Numbered from the stretch's first letter, positions 48,761 through 58,296 are shown. The stretch: DNA of 64,000 nucleotides from Stenotrophomonas maltophilia (GCF_006974125.1 NZ_CP037858.1:2170001-2234000); one strand, 5' to 3'. Numbers and translations: made by a program. Notes: a model not told the origin generated them from the sequence alone.

Positions 48761-49666
48761 TTACTCCTGGGAAACCTGGGCACCGCCGGCAGCGCCCGCC
48801 GGGGTAGCAGCAGCGGTGTTCTCACCGACGCCGATGAACTGGTCGATGACCTTCTTGAACAGCAGCGGTTCAACACTGGAGAAGTGCTGCACCGGTGCGT
48901 TCTTCGACGGTGCGGCCAGCGCCTTGAACTGCGTGAAGCTGAGCGCGTCCGGCGCGCTGCGCACCTCGGCCACCCAGCGCTCGAAGTCTTCGTTGCTGCT
49001 GGCGGTGGCGATGAACTTCATGTTCGAGAAGCCATGCCCGCTGTAGTTGCCGGACATGCCACGGAACTGGCCGGGCTCGTTGGCGATCAGGTGCAGCTGC
49101 GTGCGCATGCCGGCCATCGCGTAGATCTGCCCCCCCAGCTGCGGGATGAAGAAGGTATTCATCGTCGAGTTGGAGGTGATGTTGAATGCCAGCGGGCGGT
49201 TGGCCGGGAAGTTGAGCTGGTTGACGGTGGCGATGCCCAGGTCCGGGTACACGAACACCCACTTCCAGTCGGTGGCGATCACGTCCACGTGCAGCGGCTC
49301 ACCGGCCACGTCCAGCGGCTTGTACGGGTCCAGCTCGTGGGTCGACTTCCACACGATCACCGCCAGCACCGCGATGATGATCAGCGGCACGCCCCAGACC
49401 ACGATCTCCACCTTGGTGGAGTGCGACCAGTCAGGCATGTATTTCGCTTTGGTGTTGCCGGCGCGGTAGCGCCACGCGAACACGAAGGTCAGCACGATGG
49501 CCGGTATCACCACGATCAGCATCAGGCCGATGCAGATCAGGATCAGGTCGCGCTGGGCGAGCCCGACCATGCCCTTCGAATCCAGCAGCACCCAGTCACA
49601 GCCCGACAGGCCGACGCAGGCCAGGGCGACCAGCGCCAGGCGGATGCGGTTCCAGCAGATATTCAT
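48761..49666 (-). CDS. cyoA: Cytochrome o ubiquinol oxidase subunit II
   Basis: This is a 301-residue lipoprotein (LSGC lipobox) with two membrane helices and a periplasmic cupredoxin-like domain ([47 protein letters not shown]). CuA ligands are missing, as in quinol oxidases. It is the first gene of cyoABCD. A MocR-type palindrome lies 125 bp upstream, shared with the divergent MocR gene. Confidence 0.95.
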   Translation of the reverse strand: MNICWNRIRLALVALACVGLSGCDWVLLDSKGMVGLAQRDLILICIGLMLIVVIPAIVLTFVFAWRYRAGNTKAKYMPDWSHSTKVEIVVWGVPLIIIAVLAVIVWKSTHELDPYKPLDVAGEPLHVDVIATDWKWVFVYPDLGIATVNQLNFPANRPLAFNITSNSTMNTFFIPQLGGQIYAMAGMRTQLHLIANEPGQFRGMSGNYSGHGFSNMKFIATASSNEDFERWVAEVRSAPDALSFTQFKALAAPSKNAPVQHFSSVEPLLFKKVIDQFIGVGENTAAATPAGAAGGAQVSQE

Positions 49667-49790
49667 TGGAGGTCAACCCTGTTGAAGAAGCGCGCTTGAC
49701 CGGCTCGCCTGCGCGCAGCGCCCGGGCGTGGAGCGGCTACACTGTGGGTACGAGGTCGCCTACAAGCAGGCGAACCACTCCAATCAAGCC

Positions 49791-49813
49791 CATACAAGAT
49801 ACAGCATTGTATG
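49791..49813. promoter_or_regulatory. Palindromic operator between cyoA and the MocR gene
   Basis: CATACAA-N9-TTGTATG, a perfect 7-bp inverted repeat 37 bp before the MocR start codon and 125 bp before cyoA. The same sequence and spacing recur at 51288-51310. Probably the binding site of the MocR regulator. Confidence 0.75.
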
Positions 49814-49849
49814 GACTTGTGCATCTGCACGTATGGAAAAAACTGACCG

Positions 49850-51265
49850 ATGACGCCACCTGCCGCCGGCCGCCGCCTGAAACACCCCAATCGCACCTGG
49901 GTTCGCCCCTTTCGCGAGGGCGCCGGCCCGCTATACCTGCAGATTGCCCAGCAGGTGCGCGAGGCGGTGGATGACGGCGTGCTGCGCCCCGGCGACCGGC
50001 TGCCGCCGCAGCGCGACCTGGCCCAGCAGGTGGGCGTGGACCTGACCACCGTCACCCGTGCCTTCGCCGAGCTGCGCCAGGCCGGCCTGCTCGATGCGCA
50101 GGGCGCCGGTGGCACCTTCATCGCGCTGTCAGCCGGCAACCGCAGCACCTCGGTAGACCTGAGCATGAACATCCCGCCGCTGCTGGGCAGCGCGCCGTTC
50201 GCACAGGGCATGGAGGCGGGCTTCCAGCACGTGGGCCAGCAGCTGGGCCAGGGCGAACTGATGAGCTACCACGTCGGCGCCGGCACCCGTGAGGACCGCG
50301 CCGCCGCGGTGCAGTGGCTGGCGCCGATGCTGGGCACGGTGGGCGCCGACCAGGTGGTGATCTGCCCCGGCGCGCAGACCGCGCTGTGTGCGCTGATCCT
50401 GGCCCGTACCCAGCCAGGCGAGCTGATCGCCGCCGAGCAGCTGACCTACCCGGGCCTGCTGGCCGCCGCGCGCGTGCTGCAGCGGGGGGTGGTGCCGGTG
50501 GCGATGGACGCCGAGGGCATGCTGCCGGAGGCGCTCGAGGAGGCCTGCCAGCTGCGTCGCCCACGCCTGCTATACCTGGTGCCGACCATCCAGAACCCGA
50601 CCACGGCGACGATGTCGGCGCAGCGCCGGCAGGCCCTGCTGGCGGTTGCGAAGCGCCACGATCTGACCGTGATCGAAGACGATCCCTACTGGTTGCTGGC
50701 CGGTGACGCCGCGCCACCGCTGGCCGCCCACCGCGACGCCGTCTGCCCGGTCTACTACATCTCCACCCTGTCCAAGTGCCTGGCGCCGGGCCTGCGCACC
50801 GCCTACCTGGTGGTGCCGGCCGGCGAGCCGATGGAACCGGTGCTGGATGCGCTGCGCGCAATCGCGCTGATGCCGACCCAGTCGATGGTGGCGGTGGCGT
50901 CGCAGTGGATTCGCAGCGGCCAGGCCCAGGACATGGTGCAGCGCTTCCAGCAGGAACTGCGCGAGCGCCAGGCGATTGCCGCGCAGTACCTGCCGTCCCG
51001 CGCCCAGGCGCATCCGGCCGGCCTGCATGTGTGGCTGCCGCTGCCACCACGGCTGGACCAGTACCGGCTGATCCAGGCCGCCCAGGAACAGGGCCTGGGC
51101 ATCGCCAGCTCGGATGCCTTCAGCGTGGAAGAGCCGCCGCCGGGCAACGCGATCCGCCTGTCGCTGGGAGGCGCAGTCGACCAGGGCGCGCTGGCCGGGG
51201 CGCTGGCCAAGCTGAACGAGATCCTGTCCGAAGCCCCCGAGGCCCGGCACAACGCCATCGTCTGA
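49850..51265 (+). CDS. MocR-family regulator (GntR domain plus aminotransferase domain)
   Basis: This 471-residue protein has a GntR winged helix (about 25-95: PLYLQIAQQVREAVDDGVLRPGDRLPPQRDLAQQVGVDLTTVTRAFAEL) and a fold-type I aminotransferase domain (130-460). The PLP lysine is in YISTLSKCLAPGLRTAYL. MocR proteins bind PLP and sense amines or amino acids. A perfect palindrome lies just upstream, so it probably regulates itself and possibly the divergent cyo operon. It has a paralogue at 52208. Confidence 0.88.
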   Translation: MTPPAAGRRLKHPNRTWVRPFREGAGPLYLQIAQQVREAVDDGVLRPGDRLPPQRDLAQQVGVDLTTVTRAFAELRQAGLLDAQGAGGTFIALSAGNRSTSVDLSMNIPPLLGSAPFAQGMEAGFQHVGQQLGQGELMSYHVGAGTREDRAAAVQWLAPMLGTVGADQVVICPGAQTALCALILARTQPGELIAAEQLTYPGLLAAARVLQRGVVPVAMDAEGMLPEALEEACQLRRPRLLYLVPTIQNPTTATMSAQRRQALLAVAKRHDLTVIEDDPYWLLAGDAAPPLAAHRDAVCPVYYISTLSKCLAPGLRTAYLVVPAGEPMEPVLDALRAIALMPTQSMVAVASQWIRSGQAQDMVQRFQQELRERQAIAAQYLPSRAQAHPAGLHVWLPLPPRLDQYRLIQAAQEQGLGIASSDAFSVEEPPPGNAIRLSLGGAVDQGALAGALAKLNEILSEAPEARHNAIV

Positions 51266-51287
51266 ACCGGACGCATAGCACTGCATC

Positions 51288-51310
51288 CATACAAGATGAT
51301 ACTTTGTATG
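51288..51310. promoter_or_regulatory. Second palindromic operator, same design
   Basis: CATACAA-N9-TTGTATG, identical arms and spacing to 49791-49813, placed 28 bp before the start of the small membrane gene and thus upstream of the operon that ends in the second MocR gene. Confidence 0.78.
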
Positions 51311-51338
51311 CAATGTATGGATGAAGGGACGTGCATCG

Positions 51339-51599
51339 ATGCGCGCCGAGAAACTGAAGTTCCACCTGGTGATGGCCGGGTGCGGTGGCTTTGTGGTGTT
51401 GATGCTGGCCGCGCTGGCCTGGGTCTGCCTGCAGCCGCAGACCGTGGATGTGCAGGCCGCCGAACGCCACGCCATCGAGCAGTGCGTGCAGCGCAGCGAG
51501 GATCCCTCGCGTAGCGAGATCCAGCGTCGCGCGCAGGCCGACTCCTGCCGCGAGATGCGCAAGCAGTACGTGCACAAGTTCGGCGGGGAAGCGTCCTGA
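51339..51599 (+). CDS. Small single-helix membrane protein (86 aa)
   Basis: 86 residues from ATG 51339. One membrane helix (VMAGCGGFVVLMLAALAWVCL) is followed by a charged, Cys-containing periplasmic part (two cysteines, EQCVQRS and DSCREMRKQYV). It is first in an operon with a thioredoxin-like gene (1-bp overlap) and a MocR gene. It may be a substrate or partner for the thioredoxin-like protein; not recognised. Confidence 0.6.
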   Translation: MRAEKLKFHLVMAGCGGFVVLMLAALAWVCLQPQTVDVQAAERHAIEQCVQRSEDPSRSEIQRRAQADSCREMRKQYVHKFGGEAS

Positions 51600-52198
51600 T
51601 GGGCGCAGCCGCGCCGCGTCGCCGCTGGCTGCTGCCGACGATGATCGCCCTCGCCTGCCTGTTCATGGCCGGCGTGGCGGCTGCGCTGTGGCAGTACTTC
51701 GGCTACAGCGCACAGTCCACGTTCACCGAACAGGCCATCGTCTTCGATGATTCGCAGCTGCGCCTGCCGGCCGATCTGGCCGGAGATACCGGCCGCATCC
51801 GCGTGGTGCATTTCTGGGACCCGGCCTGCGGCGTGTGCAACCGCGAGACCGGTGCGCACCTGAGCTACCTGATCAGCATGTACCGCCGAGCCGGCATCGA
51901 CTTCTATGCGATCCGCCGCCCGGGTACCCAGGGCGAGCTGCCCGAGCCGCTGCGCAACAAGGTGATCAACCTGCCGACCATCGACGGCATCGAGCACATT
52001 CCGGCCAGCCCTGCAGTGGCGATCTGGGACCGCCGGGGCCACCTCGCCTATGCGGGGCCGTACAGCATCGGCATGGTCTGCAACTCGGCCAACAGCTTTG
52101 TCGAACCGCTGCTGGACAGACTGGTGCGCGGCGAGACCGTGCGCCCGAAGGGACTGCTTGCCGTGGGCTGCTACTGCCCCTGGCAGGCCAAGCGCTGA
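51599..52198 (+). CDS. Membrane-anchored thioredoxin-like protein (DUF6436-type)
   Basis: This 199-residue protein has one N-terminal helix (MIALACLFMAGVAAALWQYFGY) and a thioredoxin-like domain with the CxxC motif WDPACGVCNRETG. Two more cysteines (MVCNSAN and VGCYCPW) could form structural disulphides. It is probably a periplasmic redox protein. It overlaps the previous gene by 1 bp and is followed 9 bp later by the second MocR gene. Confidence 0.75.
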   Translation: MGAAAPRRRWLLPTMIALACLFMAGVAAALWQYFGYSAQSTFTEQAIVFDDSQLRLPADLAGDTGRIRVVHFWDPACGVCNRETGAHLSYLISMYRRAGIDFYAIRRPGTQGELPEPLRNKVINLPTIDGIEHIPASPAVAIWDRRGHLAYAGPYSIGMVCNSANSFVEPLLDRLVRGETVRPKGLLAVGCYCPWQAKR

Positions 52199-52207
52199 GG
52201 ACGCGCA

Positions 52208-53722
52208 ATGACATCACTGACGCTGGCCGGTGCGGCCGCCGCAAACAACAACGGCGGTCACCTGTCCGAACCGACCGATGGTTATGGACAGGCTCCCGCC
52301 GTTGGAAGCAACGATACGCCCCGACATGCTCCGTACATGCCGCGACCGGATGTCGCAGCCCGCGAATGGGTGCAGGACGTGCTCGCGCACAACGGGCCGA
52401 TCTACCTGCGCATCGTCAATTCGCTGGAACGCACGGTGCGCCGTGGCGGCCTGGCACCTGGACAGCGCCTGCCCTCGCAGCGCGCGTTGGCGCAGCAGCT
52501 CGGCATCGACCTGACCACGGTCACCCGCGCCTTCGATGAAGCACGCAAGCGCGGCCTGATCGAAGCACGCGGGCCACAAGGCAGTTTCATCGCACCGCCC
52601 AAGGCCGGCTTCGACCAGGTGGTGGACCTGAGCATGAACGTGCCGCCGGTGCCCGACGCCGATGCGCTGGCCGAGACCCTGCGCCGCGGTGCCGCCGCCG
52701 TGCTTGCACGCAGCAACGCGCCCAACCTGATGACCTATCACCTGGGCGGCGGCAACCCGACTGACCGCCACGCAGCGGCGCGCTGGCTGCAACCGATGCT
52801 GGGAAAGGTGGACGACGCCTGCCTTCTGCTGACTGAAGGGGCGCAGGTGGCGCTTGCCGCGATCCTGGTCAGCCAGGGCCGCGACGAAGATTCGATCCTC
52901 TGCGATGCGCTGGTCTATCCGGGCCTGCTGCAGGCCGCCGCCGCACTGGGCCGGCGGCTGCTGCCGGTGGACAGCGACGAACACGGTATGTGCCCCGAAG
53001 CGCTGCTGCGACAGGCACGTAGTAGCGGTGCACGGCTGGTCTATCTCAACCCCACCTGCCAGAACCCGACCGCGCTGACCCTGCCGCTGCAGCGGCGCGA
53101 GGCGCTGGCGCGTGCTCTGGAGAGGGAAGGCCTGCTGGCGATCGAGGACGATCCTTACTGGCACCTCGCCGAAGATGCACCGATACCGTTGGCAACGCTG
53201 GCACCGCGCCACGTGTTCTATGTGGCGACGCTGTCGAAGGTAATCAGCCCCGGCCTGCGCACCGCCTTCGTGCACTGCCCAAGTGCCGCACACGCCGAGG
53301 CGATGACGGCCGCGCTGCGGGCAACGCGGTTGATGGGCCATCCGCTGGTGTCAGCGCTGGCCAGCCAGCTGCTGCTGGATGGCTCGGCACAGTCACTGCT
53401 GGCGCAGGTACGCAGCGAGGCACGCGAACGCATGCGCATGGCGCGCTACCTGCTGGCACCGTCGCTGCTGCAGCGCGCGGAAGGGCTGCATGCCTGGTGC
53501 CGGATACCGGCGCCGTGGACCGACGCCACGCTGGTGCGTACTGCACAGCTGCAGGGCCTGGCGATTGCGCCGTCATCGGCGTTCTGTCCGCCGGGGGTCT
53601 CGCACCAGAGCGGCGTGCGGTTGTCGCTGGGGCTGGCGGCGGACCGACGGCAGCTGGAGAGTGCATTGCGGCGGATTGACCGGTTGTTGTTGTCGGACGC
53701 GTTGCCGGCGATCGAGCGGTAG
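52208..53722 (+). CDS. Second MocR-family regulator
   Basis: This is a 504-residue MocR protein with a longer, non-conserved N-terminal extension (about 55 residues) before the GntR wing (YLRIVNSLERTVRRGGLAPGQRLPSQRALAQQLGIDLTTVTRAFDE). The aminotransferase domain has the PLP lysine in YVATLSKVISPGLRTAFV. It is similar to the MocR at 49850 and likely a paralogue from duplication. It ends just before a SMAG repeat. Confidence 0.87.
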   Translation: MTSLTLAGAAAANNNGGHLSEPTDGYGQAPAVGSNDTPRHAPYMPRPDVAAREWVQDVLAHNGPIYLRIVNSLERTVRRGGLAPGQRLPSQRALAQQLGIDLTTVTRAFDEARKRGLIEARGPQGSFIAPPKAGFDQVVDLSMNVPPVPDADALAETLRRGAAAVLARSNAPNLMTYHLGGGNPTDRHAAARWLQPMLGKVDDACLLLTEGAQVALAAILVSQGRDEDSILCDALVYPGLLQAAAALGRRLLPVDSDEHGMCPEALLRQARSSGARLVYLNPTCQNPTALTLPLQRREALARALEREGLLAIEDDPYWHLAEDAPIPLATLAPRHVFYVATLSKVISPGLRTAFVHCPSAAHAEAMTAALRATRLMGHPLVSALASQLLLDGSAQSLLAQVRSEARERMRMARYLLAPSLLQRAEGLHAWCRIPAPWTDATLVRTAQLQGLAIAPSSAFCPPGVSHQSGVRLSLGLAADRRQLESALRRIDRLLLSDALPAIER

Positions 53723-53727
53723 GCCTG

Positions 53728-53796
53728 GTAGTGCCGGTCGCTGGCCGGCAACGGCGTGCACGCATCATGAGGTTGCCGGCCAGCGGCCGGCACTAC
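53728..53796. repeat. SMAG inverted dimer
   Basis: GTAGTGCCGGTCGCTGGCC at 53728 is mirrored by GGCCAGCGGCCGGCACTAC ending at 53796, the GTAG-headed element that defines SMAG repeats of S. maltophilia. It overlaps the stop codon of the convergent aminotransferase gene and can act as terminator for both. Confidence 0.9.
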
Positions 53797-55094
53797 CCCA
53801 ATGCCACCAGCGCCTGCACCAATGCATCCATCTGCTCCGGCCGGGTGAACACCGACGGCGTCACCCGCACGCAGGCGCCGGAATCCAAACCATCGCGATG
53901 GGTGGTGAACACGCGATGCTCATCCAGCAGGCGCTTCTGCAGCGCGAGGTTGTCAGCCACGCTGGTGCGCCCGCGCAGGCGGAAGCTGGCCAATGCGCTG
54001 GCCAGCGCCGGATCCGGTGAAGACAGCACCTCGATATGCGCCATCTGCCGCGCGGGCACAGTCCAGCGCTCGCGCAGGTAGCGCAGGCGCGCCTGCTTGT
54101 TGGCCGCGCCGATGCGCTGGTGCAACGCGATCGCTTCCGGCAGCGCCAGGTAGGCGGCGAAGTTGACCGTGCCGGTATGCACGCGGCTGCCGACACGACC
54201 GTCGTCTGTCTCGCCCATGTACGGGTCGAGGTCCGCAACGCGGCCCCTGCGCACGTACATCGCTCCGACGCCGACCGGCGCACCAATCCACTTGTGCAGG
54301 TTGATGCCAACGAAATCGGCCTTCAGCTGCGGCACCGCGTAGTCGATCTGGCCAAATCCGTGCGCCGCATCGACGATCACATCGATACCCCGTGCGCGTG
54401 CACGCTCGGCGATCTCGGCCACCGGCAGCACCAGCCCGTGGCGATGGCTGACCTGGGTCAGCAGCACCAGCTTCAGCCGCGGCAATCGCGCGAATGCGGT
54501 CTCGTAGGCCTGCAGGATCTGCGCGTGATCCGGCACCGGCGGCAGCGCGATGCGCTCCACCTGCGCGCCACGCCGCTGCTGCAGCCAGCGCACCGCACCG
54601 ATCATGCTGTCGTAGTCGATGTCGGCATGCAGCACCTGATCACCAGGCTGCAGGCGGTTGTAGCCACCGATCAGCGCCAGCATCGCCTCGGTGGCACCCC
54701 GTGTCAGTGCGATCTCGTCGGCGCCCACGCCCAGCAGTTCGGCCACCTGCCGCTGCACCGCCATGTATTGCGCCGGGAACTCACGGCGGCCGTACCAGGC
54801 ATTCCCACGGTTCACTTCAGCGGTGTGGCGCTGGTAGCTGGCCAACGTTTCGCGACCCATCGCGCCCCAGTAGCCGTTCTCCAGGTGGTTCACTTCATCG
54901 GTGATGTCGAAGTGGCTGGCCACGGCGGCCCAGTAGTTTTCGTCGCGGGCCAGTACTTCCGGCGCCACGGTCGTCGCGGGAATCTCCATCGGCGAAGCGT
55001 AACGCGCAGCGGCGCTGGCCGGCAGTGAAGGCAGAGCTGCAGCGGCCGGCAGCAATGCACCGGCGCGCAACAGGGAACGACGACGAGCGTCCAT
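53793..55094 (-). CDS. Class V aminotransferase, Tat-exported
   Basis: This is a 433-residue PLP enzyme of the isopenicillin-N-epimerase-like group of class V aminotransferases. A twin-arginine-like signal (MDARRRSLLRAGALLPAAAALPSLPASA) suggests folded export to the periplasm. The PLP lysine is in INLHKWIGAP. The active-site DAAHGFGQID is present. Start overlaps the TonB receptor stop (TGATG), so the two are co-transcribed; the enzyme may act on a nutrient taken up by that receptor. Substrate unknown. Confidence 0.85.
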   Translation of the reverse strand: MDARRRSLLRAGALLPAAAALPSLPASAAARYASPMEIPATTVAPEVLARDENYWAAVASHFDITDEVNHLENGYWGAMGRETLASYQRHTAEVNRGNAWYGRREFPAQYMAVQRQVAELLGVGADEIALTRGATEAMLALIGGYNRLQPGDQVLHADIDYDSMIGAVRWLQQRRGAQVERIALPPVPDHAQILQAYETAFARLPRLKLVLLTQVSHRHGLVLPVAEIAERARARGIDVIVDAAHGFGQIDYAVPQLKADFVGINLHKWIGAPVGVGAMYVRRGRVADLDPYMGETDDGRVGSRVHTGTVNFAAYLALPEAIALHQRIGAANKQARLRYLRERWTVPARQMAHIEVLSSPDPALASALASFRLRGRTSVADNLALQKRLLDEHRVFTTHRDGLDSGACVRVTPSVFTRPEQMDALVQALVALG

Positions 55095-57496
55095 CAGAAG
55101 CTCAGCCGGTACTGCGCGTACAGGTTGGCGCCGTCGGTGTCGTACGGCGCGTTGCGCGAGTAGACCAGGCCACGGCTGGCCTGGAACGTGGCCTCATCCG
55201 GGTAGCGGTCGAACACATTGTCGGCGCCCACGCGCAGGCTGTGGTGTTCATTGATGCGATAGCCCACGGCCAGGTCGAGGAAGCTCATCGCACCGAAGCG
55301 CTGGTAGATGTCGCCCACCGCGTTGCCGCTGGAATCGGTCCAGGCGCCGTAGTAGCGCATGCGCGCCATCAGCGACCAGGCACCGATATCCCAGCTGCCG
55401 GTCAGGCTGCCCTTGTGCTCGGGCAGGCGGTCTTCGAACAGTACGCGCTGGGTTTCGTTGGTGGCCACCGAGGTGCTGCCGTTGTCCACCCGCGTACGGT
55501 TGTAGTTGTAGGCCAGGGTCAGCGTCATGCGGCCGGCGCCGAGGTCGCGCAGGTAGTTGCCGACCACGTCCACGCCGGTGGTGGTGGTGTCGAAGTCGTT
55601 GGTGAAGTAGTTCACCGAGGTGTAGCCCAGCGGATTGGGTGTACCGGCTGGAATGGCGAAGCTGGCCGACTGGCTGAAGCGATCGGTGAGCTTGATCTGG
55701 TAGACATCCACCGAGCCGGACAGGCCCAGGTCGGTGCGCCAGGTCAGGCCCAGAGAGGCGGTGCGCGATTCCTCCGGCTTCAACGGTCTGGCACCGAGCA
55801 GCTGCGCCAGTGGATCGTTCGGCGACAGGCGGCCGCTGGTGAAGATCTGCAGCGTGCGCGTGTCCAGGCCCTGGGTGGTGCTGGTGGTGTTGAGCTGGGC
55901 CGGCGTCGGTGCGCGGAAGCCGGTGGACACCGTGCCGCGCAGGGCAACGTCCGGCGTGATCGCAAAACGTGCCGACAGCTTGCCGTCCAGCGTGCTGCCG
56001 AAGCTGGAGAAGTCTTCGTAGCGGCTGGCCGCGCCGATGCTCCAGCGCTCGCCCAGCGGCACTTCCATATCCACGTAGGCCGCCTTGCTGCGCTGGCTCC
56101 ACTGCCCGGCCTGGCTGGCCGAGAAGCCCGGCGCGCCATTGGAGTTGGCCTCCAGGCCCGCGGCCGCGCCCGGGCCGACTGCGTACGAGGCCGGATCACC
56201 GGCGCGCACCTGGTAGGTTTCCTGCCGGAATTCGCCACCGAAGGCGACATTGATCGGCCTGGACAGTGCGCCCACATCCCACTCGTAGTTGAAGTCGGCG
56301 TTGGCGTTCTTCTCGGTCTGGGTCAGGCGGCCGAGATCGAACGCGGTCGGGCTGGCCGGGCCGAGCGAGGCATTGATCGAGTTCTTCAGGCTGTAGTCGA
56401 TCGCGTTGCGGCCATACGAAGCACTGACATCCCAGCGCAGCTTCGGCGTGATTTCACCGCGCAGGCCGCCGACCAGCTGCAGATCGTTCTGGACGTTGCC
56501 GTACTGCGGGCTGAAACCCACCGGGTACAGCGAGCGCAGGTTCCAGCCCGGGAAAACAGTGGTGGTGCGATAGGCGCCGGTGGTGGTGTCCGGATTGCGC
56601 CAGTTGAAATCACTGGTGCCATCGCTGTGGCTGTACAGGCCGAAGGCATAGAGCTCCAGCGTATCGCTGGCGTTGGCCTTCACGTTGAAGCCAACGCGGC
56701 GGCTTTCAAGGTCCGGCTGGCCCCAGCGCTGCACGGGGCTTGGCACGTCCAGCTCCGGATGCGCGGCCTGGAAGGCGATGGCATCGGGGCGCTGGCGGGT
56801 GCGCGAGGTGGCGTCGGAGTTGGACGATTCGGCGAACAGCACCAGACTGCCATAGTCACCCAGCGACCAGCCGGTGCGCGCACTGAAATCGCGCGAAGCA
56901 CCGTCGCCCTGCGCGTACTGCGAATAGCCGGCGGTGATCTCGGTACCTGGGCCATCCTCGAGGATGATGTTGATGACACCGGCGATGGCATCCGAGCCGT
57001 ACTGTGCCGACGCGCCATCACGCAGCACCTCGATGCGCTTGATCGCGCTGGTCGGAATCTGCGCCAGGTCGGCCGCCTGCGCGCCACGGTTGCCAAGCAG
57101 CGCACTGCGGTGGAAACGGCGGCCGTTGACCAGCACCAGGGTCTGGTCCGGTGACAGTCCGCGCAGGGTCGCTGGTCGCACGAACACCTGGCCATCGGCC
57201 ATCGGCAGGCGCTGCACCACGAACGACGGCACCAGCTGCGCCAGCACGTCCTTCAGGTCGGTGGATTCAACGGACGTGATGTCTTGCTTGGTGAACACAT
57301 CCACCGGCGCCAGCGTTTCGAACTGGGTGCGGTTGGAGGCACGGGTACCAGTGACCAGCATCGCATCGAGCTGGGTCGGCGCGGCGCGGCTGCCGCTGCT
57401 GGCATCGACCGCATCGGCCTCCGCTGCGATCGCGCCTCCTGCGCTGGCCATGGAAAGGGCGAGGAGGATGGAACGCGAAAGCTTCGAACGATGCAC
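55094..57496 (-). CDS. TonB-dependent receptor paired with the aminotransferase
   Basis: This 800-residue receptor has a signal peptide ending in GGAIAAE, a plug domain (DVFTKQDITSVESTDLKDVLAQLVPSF, DGQVFVRPATLRGLSPDQTLVLVNGRRFH, VLRDGASAQYGSDAIAGVINIIL) and a barrel with C-terminal YRLSF, terminal Phe. The plug RxLSPDQTLVLVNGRR is the sort seen in receptors for catechols, sugars or peptides rather than siderophores. It overlaps the following aminotransferase gene. Confidence 0.88.
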   Translation of the reverse strand: MHRSKLSRSILLALSMASAGGAIAAEADAVDASSGSRAAPTQLDAMLVTGTRASNRTQFETLAPVDVFTKQDITSVESTDLKDVLAQLVPSFVVQRLPMADGQVFVRPATLRGLSPDQTLVLVNGRRFHRSALLGNRGAQAADLAQIPTSAIKRIEVLRDGASAQYGSDAIAGVINIILEDGPGTEITAGYSQYAQGDGASRDFSARTGWSLGDYGSLVLFAESSNSDATSRTRQRPDAIAFQAAHPELDVPSPVQRWGQPDLESRRVGFNVKANASDTLELYAFGLYSHSDGTSDFNWRNPDTTTGAYRTTTVFPGWNLRSLYPVGFSPQYGNVQNDLQLVGGLRGEITPKLRWDVSASYGRNAIDYSLKNSINASLGPASPTAFDLGRLTQTEKNANADFNYEWDVGALSRPINVAFGGEFRQETYQVRAGDPASYAVGPGAAAGLEANSNGAPGFSASQAGQWSQRSKAAYVDMEVPLGERWSIGAASRYEDFSSFGSTLDGKLSARFAITPDVALRGTVSTGFRAPTPAQLNTTSTTQGLDTRTLQIFTSGRLSPNDPLAQLLGARPLKPEESRTASLGLTWRTDLGLSGSVDVYQIKLTDRFSQSASFAIPAGTPNPLGYTSVNYFTNDFDTTTTGVDVVGNYLRDLGAGRMTLTLAYNYNRTRVDNGSTSVATNETQRVLFEDRLPEHKGSLTGSWDIGAWSLMARMRYYGAWTDSSGNAVGDIYQRFGAMSFLDLAVGYRINEHHSLRVGADNVFDRYPDEATFQASRGLVYSRNAPYDTDGANLYAQYRLSF

Positions 57497-57617
57497 GGCA
57501 GGGCTCCGGGAGGGCGCGACAGGGCCAGCACCTGCGGTGGTATCGCAGGCCTGGACAAGGCGCGCAGTCTCGGCGCGATCTGTGAAGGAGGCATGACGTC
57601 AGTGCGACAGCTTGATG

Positions 57618-57643
57618 CGCCAACCAAGGTTGGCCCCTACCAG
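57618..57643. repeat. REP-type hairpin
   Basis: GCGCCAACCAAGGTTGGCCCC forms a hairpin upstream of the TonB receptor gene, one arm of the REP family seen elsewhere in the window. A second weak arm (ATCCACGCCATGCGAGGAT) lies at about 57656-57674. Confidence 0.6.
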
Positions 57644-57721
57644 AACCCATCCGTCGATCCACGCCATGCGAGGATGGGGGTGCCGACCCGCACCCCGCGC
57701 CCCGCGCGCGCTGTATGCCGC

Positions 57722-58108
57722 CTAGCCCGTGGTCTTGCCGCCGAAGCCAAGACGGGTCGGCCGTGCCGTCCGCAGCGGAAAGAACAGCATGCCGATGGAC
57801 ACCATCTGGAAGGGCGTGAACAGGAACCAGATGTTGTCGGTGCCGACGGCCAGGATGTTGAAGTCCAGATCGCCGATCCACTCCAACCGCTGCAACACCG
57901 TCACCAGTCCTCCAATGGTCGGAACCGGCAGAACGCCGTGACCGGCCAGCAGCAACGTCGGTGTCAGCAGCCCGGCCAGGAGCGCGAAGCCGGCGCGGTA
58001 CACCCAGGGATTGCCCTTCCAGTACGGCGCGCAGCGCCACATCAGCAGCAGCAATGCCAGGGTCAACAGCCAGAGCAACAGCCACTGGTTAACCACCATG
58101 TCCATCAT
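57722..58108 (-). CDS. Small membrane protein (128 aa), probably 3-4 helices
   Basis: Start taken as ATG 58108 (MMDMVVNQWLL). The protein is strongly hydrophobic, with helices near residues 6-24, 38-58 and a C-terminal FLFTPFQMVSIGMLFFPL, ending in a basic tail. An earlier start at 58177 is possible. No family recognised. Single gene between the receptor and an AraC regulator. Confidence 0.55.
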   Translation of the reverse strand: MMDMVVNQWLLLWLLTLALLLLMWRCAPYWKGNPWVYRAGFALLAGLLTPTLLLAGHGVLPVPTIGGLVTVLQRLEWIGDLDFNILAVGTDNIWFLFTPFQMVSIGMLFFPLRTARPTRLGFGGKTTG

Positions 58109-58296
58109 TGGACCGGCTCCATTGGGCTGGCATCCCACGTCGTCGATCGCACGCCCCTTACCTCCCCCTTCATCCATGATGCGGGCATTGTTGCCGGTAT
58201 GCAGGCACACGCAAAGCCCCGGCACCGCAAGAACTGCTAAACGCCAAACCTGCCGATCCGCTACTGTGCCGGGCACTGGATTCGGGGAACGGCAGG

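Noticed and set aside
46932..49046. 704-residue open frame on the plus strand
   Set aside because: It is the antisense shadow of cyoB/cyoA; its product is His/Gln/Arg-rich low-complexity sequence with no family and no ribosome-binding site, while the minus strand encodes perfect Cyo subunits.
55025..57154. 709-residue plus-strand frame
   Set aside because: Antisense of the TonB receptor gene; composition is biased to Ala/Val/Arg/His and has no recognisable domain.
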